Positions 23,005 through 34,914 of a stretch of 64,000 nt of DNA are shown here, in pieces. The stretch comes from Isoetes taiwanensis (Eukaryota; Streptophyta; Lycopodiopsida; Isoetales; Isoetaceae), in contig JAJEKV010000259.1 of the NCBI GenBank assembly GCA_021234155.1, positions 1 through 64,000 of the forward strand, given 5' to 3'. The translations under genes and the position numbers were made by a program. The notes under the pieces are model-generated. The model was not told where the DNA came from and made no database searches. It saw only the letters and a program-made list of their open reading frames with translations. Numbering within the stretch: the first letter of the stretch is position 1; each line of letters opens with the position of its first letter.

Positions 23005-23970
23005 GTGTATACTTTGCACTACAAATATGAGGTGCTTGGCAAGTTCAAGGCCTTCAAAGCAGCAGTAGAAAAGCAAACATGGTTAGTAATAAAAAAGTTG
23101 AGAAGTGACAATGGAGGCGAATATGTTTCTAATGCCTTTGATGAGTTTCTTATGGAAGAAGGTATTGAAAGACGGTTAATCATTCCTTATGCTCATCCAC
23201 AAAATGGTGTAGCTGAAAGGAGGAATAGATCTTTGCTTGATTTGGCAAGATCTATGATGAGTCACAAGCAACGGCCTGAATCTTTTTGGGGAGAGGCAGT
23301 AGTGACAGCAGCATATTTGGCAAATAGGTCGCCTACTAAGGCAGTCCAGGATGTGACTCCTTATGAAGCATTTTGGAGAATGAAACCAGATGTGTCTCAT
23401 TTGAGGGTGTTTGGATGCTTGGATTATGCTTCCATACCTGCTGAGAAGCTGAAAATGTATGGGAAGTTGCATGACAGGGCTGTCAAAGCCATCTTCATTG
23501 GGTATCCAGAAAATCAGAAAGGTTACAAGTTGTATGATCCTTCCAACAAGCAGATTATTGTAAGCAGGTCAGTTCAGTTCGTTGAAGATGCTGTGTATGA
23601 TGGCATATCTTCCAGTGATACTCCTGTAGTTCACAATGACAGCAGCTTGGATGTTGGAGATCTGATAGTAGCTGCTGGTAAATCTTTCTCTCCCTCTCTA
23701 GTGGTTTCTCCAGTGAACTCATATTTGCCTGAAGTAGTGGCACGGGATGATCCCAATCCCACTCGCCCTATGGTCCATGGGCAGGTTGGTTCCTTTCAGG
23801 GGGAGTCCAGCATACATGAAGGTAATGTAGCACCTGATCCAGCACCTATTACAACACCTATTGTAGCACCTGCTATACCTCCTGTTATTGAAACTAGGAG
23901 ATCAGCACGTCTTAGAGGAGAAACAAATTGTTGCAGAACTGGTTGCAGCACCTATTGTACCTGTTGTTGA
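23005..23970 (+). pseudogene. copia integrase core and linker
   Basis: This 321-codon frame continues the integrase directly after the stop. LRSDNGGEYVS (about 23098-23130) holds the second catalytic Asp and HPQNGVAERRNRSL (about 23192-23235) the catalytic Glu. A VFGC.DYASIP segment and the IFIGYPENQKGYKLYDP segment are typical of the copia integrase C-terminal part. A proline-rich linker follows and the frame breaks near 23900-23970, inside a local duplication of the ETRRSARL segment. Confidence 0.9.
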
Positions 23971-25596
23971 ACTTAGGAGATCAGCACGTCTGATGGAGAA
24001 ACAGGAGAAGTCTAATGGATCATGTAATCTTGCCTTAATGGCAAAGGTCCAGGATCATGTTGATCCACAAACCTTTCATGAAACAGCTAGTGATCCGCAG
24101 TGGCAGCATGCAATGGAAGAAGAATACTCTCAATTGCTGAAGCAACGCACATGGAAATTGGTTGAACTTCCAGCAGATAAGCAAGTTATTGGTTGTAAGT
24201 GGGTGTTTAAAACCAAATTTCATGCTCATGGGACAGTGTCAAAGCATAAAGCTAGACTTGTAACCAAGGGTTTTGCACAGAAAAAAGGCTTAGATTATGA
24301 TGAAGTCTTTGCTCCCGTAGCCAGAATGTCCACTATTAGGTCAGTTATAGCTCTTGCTGCAATGAAAGGTTGGTTAATGTTTCAAATGGACATTAAGTCT
24401 ACTTTTTTGAATGGTGATTTGGTCCAGGATTTGTTGTTCAAGGGAAGGAGCAGTTGGTTTGTCATTTGAAGAAAAGCATTTATGGCTTGAAGCAGGCTCC
24501 AAGATATTGGCATACAAAAATTAATGCTTTCTTTCTTGAGCAGGGGTTCAGCAGAAGTGCAACAAACCCCAATCTTTATTACAAATCACATGAAGGCAGA
24601 ATGTGCGTTGTAGTTTTGTATGTTGATGATTTGATCATCATAGGAGATGCTGATGTGCTGATTTCTACATTGAAGTTGAAGTTATCTTCGTCCTTCGAGG
24701 TGACTGACCTTGGCCTTATGCATTACTGTTTAGGTGTAGAAGTGTGGCAGCACTCAGATGGCATCTATCTTTCTCAGCAGAAATATATCAAAGAAATGTT
24801 ACAACAATATTGTATGCAAGATTGCAAGGCTATGGCAAGTCCTTTTGATCCAGGCACAAGGCTTGAGCTTGATTTCGATGGTGAGGAGTGCGATCCCACA
24901 CTCTATGGAAGCTTGGTAGGGGCATTGATATATCTCACAGTTACTAGACCTGATATCTCTTTTGCTGTGGGAGTGCTGAGCAGATTCATGAGCAATTCCA
25001 GGCAGTCGCACTGGAAGGCTGCTAAAAGATTGCTGGCATATCTGAAGGGGATTTCACAGGAAGGTCTCTTTTATCAGAGGTCCTCTGATTTCCAGCTGAA
25101 AGTTTTTGTTGATGCAGATCATGCTAACTGTCATGATAGCAGGAGGTCCACAACAAGGATGGTCACGTTCATAGAGCCTAATGTGCTGACATGGTTGTCC
25201 AAAAGACAGTCTACAGTGTCAATCAGCACCACGGAGGCAGAATTCAAAGCATTCAGTGTTGGGATGCAGGAATTGTTATGGCTTAAACATTTGTGGACAG
25301 ATCTGCAAGTACCTCCATCCTCGGCTGTTATATTGTGTGACAACACAAGCACCATCTATCTTGCCAAGGATGCTAAGTACCACCCAAAGACAAAACACCT
25401 TGACACCCATTTGTGTTTTGTCCGTGAGCAGATCCAAATGGGATCTTCTCAACTTGTTCATTGCTCCTCACAGGATCAGTTTGCTGATGGCTTTACCAAA
25501 CCATTAGTTGGATCTAAGTTCGTCAATATGAAGGAGAGCTTGGGCATGAAGAAATTGCAGCTGAAGGGAGAGAAGGATTACCTTAGTTTCAGCTGA
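23971..25596 (+). pseudogene. copia reverse transcriptase and RNase H
   Basis: Two frames, 23888-24469 and 24454-25596, joined by a frameshift near 24450-24469. They give WQHAMEEEYSQL, CKWVFKTK, FAPVARM.TIR and the motif A region FQMDIKSTFLNGDL; then GLKQAPRYW, the catalytic VLYVDDLIIIG (about 24613-24645), SFAVGVLSRFM, and RNase H with VDADHA, STTEAEFKAFS and the CDNTS segment. The catalytic residues are preserved, and only frame damage disables it. The stop is at 25594-25596, just before the polypurine tract. Confidence 0.92.
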
Positions 25597-25623
25597 TTTT
25601 CTTCTGCTTAGTCAGCAACATTT

Positions 25624-25632
25624 AAGGGAGAG
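25624..25632 (+). promoter_or_regulatory. Polypurine tract of the copia element
   Basis: AAGGGAGAG immediately before the 3' LTR primes plus-strand synthesis. Confidence 0.85.
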
Positions 25633-25979
25633 TGTTGGAATTAAATATGCTGACTAAGCATAATGTGCTGAAATAGCAGTGGTTCAGCACTTAGCACATA
25701 GGTGCTGAGAAGGTGCTGAAATGTACAGAAGGCAGCACTTTGTCAGCACTGAGCACCGACCCTAAATCAGTGCCGTAATTAGTGGACGGTGGTTAAATGG
25801 TAGACTACTATTCTTAGTCTCATCGGGTGTATATATTGATTGTACGTTATGTACTAAGCAATGCTCAGAAGTAGAGATTGTATTTCCTATTGCTTTTCTC
25901 AATAGATTTGTTCTTGTCTTCTATTCTATCTCTTGAGTCGATCTTGTGGGTTTGTGCTGGTTTTGCACTAGTTCTATCA
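25633..25979 (+). repeat. copia 3' LTR, 347 bp
   Basis: Same ends as the 5' LTR and without the poly-T insertion. Followed directly by the second AAGGA target copy. Confidence 0.95.
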
Positions 25980-26275
25980 AAGGAAAGATATGTTGCTGTG
26001 AGAAGACACTGATAACTAGCCAGAAGAATGGCAAGAACATATATAGATACTCCTCCCATCTCAAAATAACGATCTGAGGGCTCGGATCGATGCCATTAAG
26101 AGAAGTGACTTGCAAAGAACACAAAAACTGGCCAGCCAGTAGAGAACTTCCTTATGTACAAGCCCAGCTGACGGGAAACGTCTAAATGTCGAGCAACGTC
26201 ATGAACCACATAGCGAGAAGGAGAGCCAAGGTCTGTGAAATGGGTTGGAAGAGAATAGGAGAGCGAAGGTATTAA
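25980..26275 (-). repeat. Inverted repeat, right arm, second part
   Basis: Continues the arm interrupted by the copia element. On the minus strand it matches about 19565-19845: GGTTC.TGACGTTGCTCG.CATTTAGACGTTTCC, then the dispersed-repeat block. Confidence 0.75.
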
Positions 26276-28574
26276 GATCTGGTTCAAGTTAGCAGAGTAG
26301 AAAAGTGTGGTGTTTTTTTTTTTTTTTTTTTTTTGAATGACTTGAGCCTTTATTATCCAGAGAAAGTTACAAAGTACAATGTGGACTAAAAACTCAGTGG
26401 AGAGAATGTCCACCAGAGCAAAACCACCCCACTCAAATACATCTAAATAGTATGAGGAGCAAGCAAAGTCTCATGAGTAAGTGTGAATCTGAAGATAGTG
26501 CTCCCAAATAAGGCTCTGTGGTGATGTCATAAGAAAAATAATACATCATGCCTAAAGCCATGAGTAAATGCCCCAATATGAATAATACTTTTACACATGA
26601 GGGATGAGATGAAGGAAGATGTTGTAGACATGTTAGCACAACTCAAACGGAAGGTCAAGAAGGAAATTGAGATTAAAGGTAATGCGGACCACATCGTATA
26701 TCTAGCAAAAATGAGGTTGAAGTAGTCAAAAGTGAGGTTATTGCCAACGAAAAGAGATGGAGGTCAAAAGTGCCAAGGTTGGGGTGGCGGGCAAGGAGGT
26801 TAGCCATTTGGTAGAAACGGACAAATGAAAATACAATGACTAGGTAAAACGACATAGTATTAATAAAGCTAGTGCCATATATATGGTCTGCAAAAATAAA
26901 GCAAAAGAAGTAATGGACATGATAAATGAACCAAAAACACAATGACTACGTGAAGTGACATGTTAGTAGTAAAGCTATCCATGGAAGGAGTTAGCTACTA
27001 AAAAAGGAGAGAGTTGAGATGTTAGTGGTAGACAAAGTCAAGAGGGAAAAACATAGGTGGCTATGGCAAATGCACTACTTCTCGTGAATCAATCGAATGG
27101 TTAAGAGGCCTATGTGGAAATGGACAAGCGAACAAAACAATAGAAATTAAGGGTGAGGTTTGGGGCAAAGTAGTGGAAATCAAAGTCAAAACTAACTGCG
27201 GTCGAACTTTGATATGAGGGTTTGGAGGGATACACACGAAAACAAGCAAAGGGATGAAGTCAAAGTTGAGAAGGGAGACTCTAAGTCGAGATGAAGATCA
27301 TATCAAGAACAAAGCTAATGTCAGGACCAAATCAAAGAGGAGATTCGAAGTATCTATCCATTTCAAGTGAGCTACGAAAAAGGAGCGAGTTGAGGTGTTA
27401 GTTGTAGACAAATTCAAGACTTAAAACATATGTGGCTATGGCAGATGTACTGCTTCTCGTGAATGAGGTAAAATCACTCGAATGATTAAGAGGCCTCTAT
27501 GGAAATGGACAAGTGAACAAAACAATAGAAATCAAGGTTGAGGTTAGAGGCAAAGTAGCGGAAATTGAAGTCAAAACTAACTGAGATCGAAATTTGGTAG
27601 AAGAATTTGGATGGGTACACATGAAAACAAGCAAGGGACAAAGAATAATAATAAAGAATCAATATCTTTAGAATATCTAAACTCAAAAGCACTAGAGCAA
27701 AGACATATGGAAATGATGATTCAATAATGTGATAAATATCCAAATATTCCGCAACCCATAAGAAAATATATAAACATATAAAATATAGCCCACTCAAAAA
27801 CTAAAGGTGCAGCTCACTCGGATTGGGTTTAAAGACATAATGCATATCCCTAGAATCATTCAACTCAAACAAAAAAATGCATCCGGTTTTTGTGTTCTTT
27901 ACGAGTCCCTTCCCAGAATTTATTTCAATGCGTACTTTGAAAATATTTAAGCTTTTTCCATCAAATACTCACATCCATGAGACTTCAAAATCAATAAACA
28001 ATGAGTCATTTGGCAGAAGAATATGGTCATCGTAACGACCATGTATGTTGTGACAAGAAATTAGGTTTTGATTTGCAGTGTCAATTCAAAATATCATATT
28101 TATGTCAATATATCAAATGTATGTCATAATACCTTTGTGAATCAATGACTGCTTATCTTTATCACAAAAATAAAAATGCCCCAAACATGGCCCACAAGGA
28201 AACAAAATTAGATGTGGCCAATATAGCATGAGATGATTAGCCAGTTGAGCCATTGACGATAGCACATCCAATGACTCAAATTAGAAGCTAAACTAGAAAA
28301 TAAGAAAACAAGAACATTTTCCATTTTCAATCACCTATAGAATCTACTCGATGTTTGCTTGACATCATCAAACAAACATTCTTACATCCCTAGCCACTTA
28401 CTGGATGGCGCATACTTTGGGTGATGAAATAAATTGAGTTGAGTTACGTGCTAGAAAAAGAAGTTCTTGTTGGGTTTATGGGGAATAAATAACAATGGCG
28501 TTGGGGTTTACTTTTTTGGGCGGCCGCCTTCATCACCCGAGCTCTGACTCTTATAGCGGGGCCTGGAAGAGCAG
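26276..28574. other. AT-rich stretch with a retroposed tail and a duplicated block
   Basis: No gene is recognised. A run of 24 T residues at about 26310-26333 followed by GAATGACTTGAGCCTTTATTATCCAGAG is probably the reversed 3' tail of a retroelement. A block of about 200 bases occurs twice in tandem orientation, 27058-27245 and 27428-27640 (landmarks GGCTATGGCA, CTTCTCGTGAAT, GTCAAAACTAACTG), about 370 apart. Confidence 0.5.
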
Positions 28575-28830
28575 TGAATAGGATCATATGTAGCAAAATA
28601 ACAGGGGGTTCCAGGGGGATTTGATATGGATGTAAAAATAACAATTCCTGAAATCATAGACCATATATCCCTAAAACATATGAATGGGTTGTTATAAAAA
28701 AAAATATAGATTCAAGATAAAAAATAATCACAATAGCTCACTAGGTACATTGGTTAAAGTAGTCTTATTAGGACATTGAGTTATTTTGGTAGAGGTTCGA
28801 GCCCCCCGTATTTCATATTCTAAACGTATT
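28575..28830 (+). mobile_element. tRNA-derived SINE-like repeat, copy 1
   Basis: An inverted partner lies at 31405-31654 with roughly 80-85 percent identity by eye. Near its right end the segment has RNA polymerase III promoter-like boxes: an A-box-like TAGCTCACTAGGTACATTGG (28733-28752) and a B box GAGGTTCGAGCCCC (about 28793-28806). The polymerase III boxes suggest a tRNA-derived SINE, though they lie toward the right of the shared segment rather than at its start, so the repeat may be composite. Confidence 0.55.
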
Positions 28831-28862
28831 TGGTTGTGGTTCGATATTCCTTTAAACCCTTA

Positions 28863-29257
28863 GGCCCTTTTTCCACGGTAGTTTTATCTCTAAAAGTCAC
28901 ATATTTTATCCAATGATGTTTGGCACTTTTCCACTATAAAAATAAGACATGTCTTATTTAGGTTCGGAATAGGTTTGGATACCAAATGGAGTCTTATTTT
29001 ATTCCGGGGGATTTCCCCCGCCGTAAAATAAGACACCTAGTCTTATTTGAATATATAACTAAAAATAACTAAAAATAAGACGTGTCTTATTTTTTCAAGC
29101 TTTTCCACTAGCATTTTAGTGGTGTCATATTTTATGACTACCATGCAGTGGAAAAACAAGTTTAGATTTGTGTGTCTCATTTTAGCCTTGGAGTCACAAA
29201 TGGTGTCTTATATGGTATATGACAGCCATATTTTGTGACTGTTGTGGAAAAAGGGCC
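28863..29257. mobile_element. Tourist/PIF-Harbinger-like MITE, 395 bp
   Basis: Perfect 14-bp terminal inverted repeats GGCCCTTTTTCCAC (28863-28876 and 29244-29257) are flanked by TTA on both sides (28860-28862 and 29258-29260). A 3-bp TTA target duplication and ends beginning GGCC are typical of PIF/Harbinger MITEs. The interior is non-coding and rich in inverted (A)TAAGAC..GTCTTAT segments and TTTTCCAC subterminal copies. It has no transposase and would depend on an autonomous partner. Confidence 0.85.
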
Positions 29258-31404
29258 TTAGGCAAAATCGTATTTCATATTTCAAAATCATAGACGCCTT
29301 CAATCATAAATGACTATAAGCGAAACGAGAGGTGCCCAGAGGCTCCAACATACAATTCTTACCATTTCTATTGGAGTCTGCTGCAATGGAGCTTAGGTGG
29401 GGGTATGGCCGCTATTGTCAACTATGCTTTGTTCAAACATCATGCTGCAATGTAGTAAGGATTCTACTTTCTGTATTTGCCACAAGGTTTCAGTCTTCAG
29501 ACAATTAGGCTAGAAGGCAACATGTGCCCCATATATCCTTGATGACTGAGAGCCTTGAGCTCCAGTTTCATTTGGGTCTTATCCTTGTTGCTCGGGCATT
29601 TGGACAGGAAGAGGTTTGGTTTTTTCAGACCTGAGCATGTCATATGTCTGCTCTTGCAATATGGTTAAAACCTTTGGCTGATTGCATTCCTGTAGTTTGA
29701 AAAGGCCACACTCACTGTGGTGGTAAAAACTTATTGCAGATTCTGCTTATGGTCTGCACTCATTGCGAGCTTTGCATATGATGTTCTTTTAGCCGATTCT
29801 CAAGCATGTTGGACGAAATGATATAGAATGGAATAGCGTGTCTTACTTGTGACTTGCCTATTACTATTTTTGGACTAGAAGAACACCTAGAATATTTGGT
29901 TTTGTGCATTGTCAAAAGTGTTGGACAAGTTAGTGGTATGGTTTAGAGAGAAGCGTTGGCTGCAAGAAATAGAGACCTCTTTTTTGTTATCTTTGAGAAG
30001 GCTGGAAGGCACTCATTTCTAGAAATTGCAGATCTGGAGGTTTAGGAGATAATGTGCTTCGAGGTGTGGGAAGGATGGACAACATGTGGATGGTATTTAT
30101 CTGATTTTACATCCATTATTTTCCCATTGCATGCTAGTAGGGTATACAAGGCTGTATTTTCTTTAAGTGTCATCCATCTTCCAAAAATACCCCTAGAAAC
30201 ATGGTATTTGGCTCAAATGGCAATAACTTTCTTGTGATCACTCAACTAAAAAAGTTACTCTTCATGAAATTTATAGATGAGAGTAAGGGCTCCAGCAGCA
30301 GTAGAATCATTTAAAGCGAAGCTGAAATCTTAAGTAACTGCTATAAAAAACAATATCAATCCAAAAGGTAAGAAGGTCGTCCTTTCCCATCCTCGAAACA
30401 AGAAACTTTGCCAGGTCAAAGATCAGGAACATGGGAGCCTGAATATTGAAAGGACTACTCAATAACCAAGAGGCATCAGGGCACTTACGCCATTGATCAC
30501 ATTATCTCCTAGTATCATATTGTCTCGAGAAAAGGCTCCACATCGACAGGCTATTGTCACAGCCCCACCACCAATATGTAGATGACTTCATCGACTAGTC
30601 ACATCGATAGTTTCTAAGAGATAAGATCGAATATAGCTCCTATGAAGGGCAACCATCTCAGACTTCAAGTAGAGATGCTTTGAATAAGGAAGAAATATTA
30701 ACCATCAAGACCAGACTGCTCAAGGATAGGAGTACGACGAGATCACAACCCAACTTCTTCCTTATCATGTGAATAGTATATTAAGCATACGATTGCATGG
30801 CCCGTGCATGCTAGCGAGACCATGACATTATGCCCGTTTATTGTATCAATCTAGTATTTAACTTTTGCAATTTTTTTGGAATGACAACTCAAGAACATAG
30901 TTGAATGAACAATGGGCTAACTTCATGCGGGCCATGCTTTGGAACAAAGTGGCACCATAGTAGACACCTCCTTAACTTTTTTCTTAGGTTCAATTTATCA
31001 GCATATGGTTAGTATTAAGCTCCTGAACATCGTGTTATCATCCCTACAAGCAATGATAATGTGCAGTCAATATATGGATGTCTGAACGAAGCTATTGACT
31101 AGAATCTGTCTTTATTCTAATGTATTTCATGTGACTTATTACATGAGGTTGGCTTTATTGGCAAACATGTATCCTCCACATTTCTTTTGGACCATCATGT
31201 TGTACTATGGTGTTCCTGTGAGAAGGTTTGATTTCAAAAGCATTATTCAATGGAGTGCTTTCATCAAAATTATCTCTTATCTATGTTTTGGCCCAGACCT
31301 ATCTATGTTTTGGCCCAGACCGTATGTTGGGGCCTCTAGGCACCTTCCGTTTCGCTTATGGTCATTAATGATTAGGGGCAGTTTGCCTAGGTTTTGATGG
31401 AACC
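29258..31404. other. Non-coding stretch
   Basis: I see no gene, RNA or clear repeat. The longest open frames are about 60-100 codons, rich in hydrophobic residues and without a motif. TATCTATGTTTTGGCCCAGACC occurs as an immediate 22-base duplication near 31277-31320. Confidence 0.5.
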
Positions 31405-31654
31405 TCTATATTAAAGTACGAGGACTCGAACCTCTATCAAAATAACACAATGTCCTAATAAGACTACTTTGACCAATATAACTAGTAAGCTAATGTGATT
31501 ATTTTTTATCTTAAATCTATATTTTTTTTTATAAGAACCCATTCAATTATTTTAGGAATATGGTCTATAGTTTTAGGAATTCTTATTTTTACATCCATAT
31601 CAAATCCCCCTGGAACACTATGTTAGTGTGCTACATATTGCAGCAATAAATAGG
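31405..31654 (-). mobile_element. tRNA-derived SINE-like repeat, copy 2
   Basis: Reverse-orientation match to 28575-28830. Its B box reads GGTTCGAGTCC on the minus strand (about 31427-31438), the textbook polymerase III sequence, and an A-box-like TAGCTTACTAGTTATATTGG lies upstream on that strand. Confidence 0.55.
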
Positions 31655-31836
31655 GTACTAAACGAAGACACACCACATCCATTTTGAAGATCGAGCAACA
31701 TGCTGCAATCTTAAAGCAAACTGGATTAACCTTTGGAATTGAAGAGTACTAAACGAAGACACACCACATCCATTTTGAAGACCGAGCAACATGCTGCAAC
31801 CTTAAAGCAAACTGGATTAACCTTTGGAATTGAAGA
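31655..31836. repeat. Two-copy tandem duplication, 91-bp unit
   Basis: GTACTAAACGAAGACACACC begins each copy, at 31655 and 31746. The copies differ at only two or three positions, so the duplication is recent. Confidence 0.9.
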
Positions 31837-33480
31837 TGAAAACCTCTGGCTCAATGCTAGAGACTAAGAAAGTAGTTGGTATACTAAAAAAATATTGTGT
31901 ATTCACAAATAATTTATATCCTGGCAATAAAGTATTCATATTATTCCAGAATATCTGGAGTGGTGCAAATGAGACTCCACAAGTTTTTTTTACATGGGAA
32001 ATGTCTAAGATCCTTTTTTATTACAATAACTCCACAATGATCTAGATTGATTTGACTGAAGTTGCAACAAGTCGAGGTGTAAAAGACCCATGGTTGGAGG
32101 AAAAGGAAGTTGTAATTATAGTGACCAAAGTTTTGAAGAGAAGGATGCTAGCACAAAACCATAAGAATTGACGTGTTCAATTAGTTTTATGACATAAATT
32201 TCTTTCGCAAACTCTATGAACTGAACCCAGTAACAAAATTATAGCAGCGTAGCGGGCTATATTTCTTTTACTGATGATTGCAAATATTTCATGCAACAAA
32301 TGCACAATATTTATCTTGGATTTTCTTACATAGGAAAATAAACTCGAGTTCCTTTGGATTTCCCTCCCTATTGATTACAACTGCGTTGGTATGTATTCTT
32401 CATAACAGATCGAAGTGTTTTGAAGGCCATAGAAACTGCGCTAGCTAGAAGCGTTACTAGCAGATATGTATGGTTCATGTCCTCGGCATTTCCTCTAACA
32501 TTTGCTCGTGTATCTGTTTTGAAGATATAATAATGCACCACGCTTAAAAAACCATCTGTATTCAACAAGCACATCCTTCCAGCAGTCCTTTGGTGCAGCC
32601 TTGCTAGTTTGCTGTGTGAGCATATGATACATCTCCACTAATAAGCTTTGCACTTGCTGTATTGTGAGGACAGGGTCAAAGGACCCCATGTAGACCCAAA
32701 CTTATTCTTGTAATAACTTTATGCTTGTTTTATTTTTTGTGACCAGACGCATCAATTGTAATTAAGTTTAGCTAATCAGAACTTTCTAGTGCAAGTTGTT
32801 ATATTTCTGTTTGTATAGTTCTACATGGCGCTTCACTCTTTGTAGTTTGGGTTAGCTATTGTGGCTATGTATTCATTGGCTTAGAACCAAGTCCTCACTT
32901 CAACGAATAGGCATCAACTTCCATACAGAAGCTGAAGTAAAGAGTCATAACACGCCTGACTGTTGCACTATAGTGAGCAATAAGGCAAACGTGTTTCCTT
33001 GCTTCTTTGTTTCTAATTAACTGTAACTGTGGAGTTCTTGCAGAGCAATGAATGTATTGGTCTTTATAACTAGTAAACAACAATGTCAATCTATGAGGAG
33101 AAGAAACATAAGACCTCATTTGAGTATTCTTATATTTCATTGCTTCTAGCTAATTGTGGAGGTCTTGCAAAGCAAAAAACATTTTTCTTTCTATAAAAGG
33201 TCAATAATGTCAATGTTCAAACATTCAGTTCATGGATTATTTTGTCTTAGTTGATTGTTGATGTCAGAGAGTGGCCACTTTTAAAACAACTGATACCATT
33301 CCACTATCTGCAACTTATGTAAAAATGCACAAGACAAAAGCCTTTCTTGCAACTTGATTAGAATTTGCGAAAGGCTCTAGGGAGACACCTGCATATGATT
33401 CTTATTAAACTCATGATGCTTGTGTAGGTCTATGATGTTACTTCTTATGTAGAGCACCCTGCAGATTACAGTATCTTGAA
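31837..33480. other. Non-coding stretch
   Basis: No gene is recognised. Scattered open frames are under 85 codons and without motifs. Confidence 0.5.
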
Positions 33481-33672
33481 CAATGCAAGAGCACACTCCA
33501 TGAAAGGCTTTCGTGGGTGGGGAGTCTTTTATGATTGAATGCTGAAACAAATTCTTTTATCAATGTTCATTTTCACAATGCAAGAGCACTCCATGAAAGG
33601 CTTTCATGGGTGGGGAGTCTTTTATGATTAAATGCTGAAACAAATTCTTTTATCAATGTTCATTTTCACAAT
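33481..33672. repeat. Two-copy tandem duplication, 95-bp unit
   Basis: CAATGCAAGAGCAC starts each copy, at 33481 and 33576. The copies differ by a 2-base deletion and two or three substitutions. Confidence 0.9.
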
Positions 33673-33995
33673 TTCAATCCGTAAAGACTGATACTCATAA
33701 GGTTACCACATACTTTTTCAAGGAATATTCGATTCATTCAATACGTAAATTAGAATAACAAATTGAAACAATGGGACAATGATGTTGAGATTATAGGACG
33801 TACAGCAAGAAAACACAAAATAACACATACGTCAAGGAAAATAGATCTGCATTCTTGTTTTCATCCAATCAGAGACTGCCATGTGGCGATCATTCTAAGC
33901 AAGAATGAATTCACGCTCTGCATTCTTGCTTCAACCTGCTGTATCCGGTATGTTTGTGATTGCTGCTGCACCATTTTTTTTTTCCCTTGACGTCA

Positions 33996-34111
33996 TGGAA
34001 GATCAAGAAGTTGATCATTCTTGGCCTGGCAGGGGAGCTGGCTACCGCCAGCAGCCACGCAGTAGCCAGCTCCCCTGCCAGGCCAAGAATGATCAACTTC
34101 TTGCTCTTCCA
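33996..34111. ncRNA. Near-perfect 50-bp hairpin, candidate small-RNA precursor
   Basis: Two arms, 33996-34045 and 34062-34111, are reverse complements at 49 of 50 positions, with a 16-base loop. The central 42 pairs are perfect and include TTGGCCTGGCAGGGGAGCTG. A transcript from either strand would fold into a long duplex of the size processed by Dicer-like enzymes. It does not match a conserved plant microRNA that I recall. A recent inverted duplication with no transcript would look identical, so the RNA role is inference. The surrounding sequence has no gene or obvious promoter. Confidence 0.4.
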
Positions 34112-34760
34112 CATTACATCTTATATACTCACTGAAACATAAAACGAAAAGCTCTACATTATGCAAAATCTTAGCTGTTCCAACAGCATCAAATTACAGA
34201 TTCTTCACAAAGGCTAGTCCACATAATTATAATCCTATCATATGCTTTAACCAAATCGTCTTGCCGAAATCCTTCTGGCCATACTGTCAATCCTTTCTCA
34301 TATGGCCCAACTTTTCCCAGCCGAAAAATAGAGGTTTATTAACAAAATAAAAAATTTGAGGAATGGGTTTTAGTTTGGCAGCAGAGATGTGTCAAAGCAA
34401 GCTATGTGGGAGTTGATTGCCTATCTAGGCAAGGTAAGCATTCCAGGTTTTTACATGCGGCATGCATTTGCTTTTGTGTTATATATTTGAGGTTTTGCCT
34501 CCATGCCTAAATTCGTGCCCTGCCAACCATCGTTAACCCAAATTAAAAACCATCGTTAACGCAAACTGTTTTACCACAATTTTGGAATTCGTGAAAGAAT
34601 AAGATCATAAACATCTAATCTTAACCATTGGAAAACTTCACATTGAAGAACGGTGTCAAGCGAGGTTACCAGAATATGGTGTGCAGAAGGGGTTGCAAAC
34701 CGAAATTCTCCAGCAACTCCCACTGAAGAGTTCAAATTCTCAACCAGATAACTTAGGCTT

Positions 34761-34914
34761 GCCCTTTTCTTCTACCAAACGGTCTAATTGAAGTCCTAAA
34801 CACAGGACTTTTGCCCGGAGCACGGGGTGCAGGGGATGCCCTTTTGTTCTACCAGACGATCTAATTGAAGTCCTAAACACAGGATTTTTACCTGGAACAC
34901 ACGGAAAAAGATAC
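34761..34914. repeat. Two-copy tandem duplication, 77-bp unit
   Basis: GCCCTTTT.TTCTACCA starts copies at 34761 and 34838. Both contain CTAATTGAAGTCCTAAACACAGGA. They have diverged by several substitutions. Confidence 0.85.

Larger units (their letters stand above)
20743..25979 (+). mobile_element. Ty1/copia LTR retrotransposon, complete but decayed
   Basis: The element begins TGTTGGAATTAAATA and ends GTTCTATCA, with LTRs at both ends, a primer-binding site, a polypurine tract and a flanking 5-bp duplication AAGGA (20738-20742 and 25980-25984). Domain order gag, protease, integrase, reverse transcriptase, RNase H is that of Ty1/copia. The single polyprotein frame is broken by an early stop, a stop near 23002 and frameshifts near 22745, 23900 and 24450. 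Apart from the inserted tail in the 5' LTR and an 11-bp indel, the LTRs differ at few positions, so the insertion is moderately recent. It split a pre-existing inverted repeat. Confidence 0.95.
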
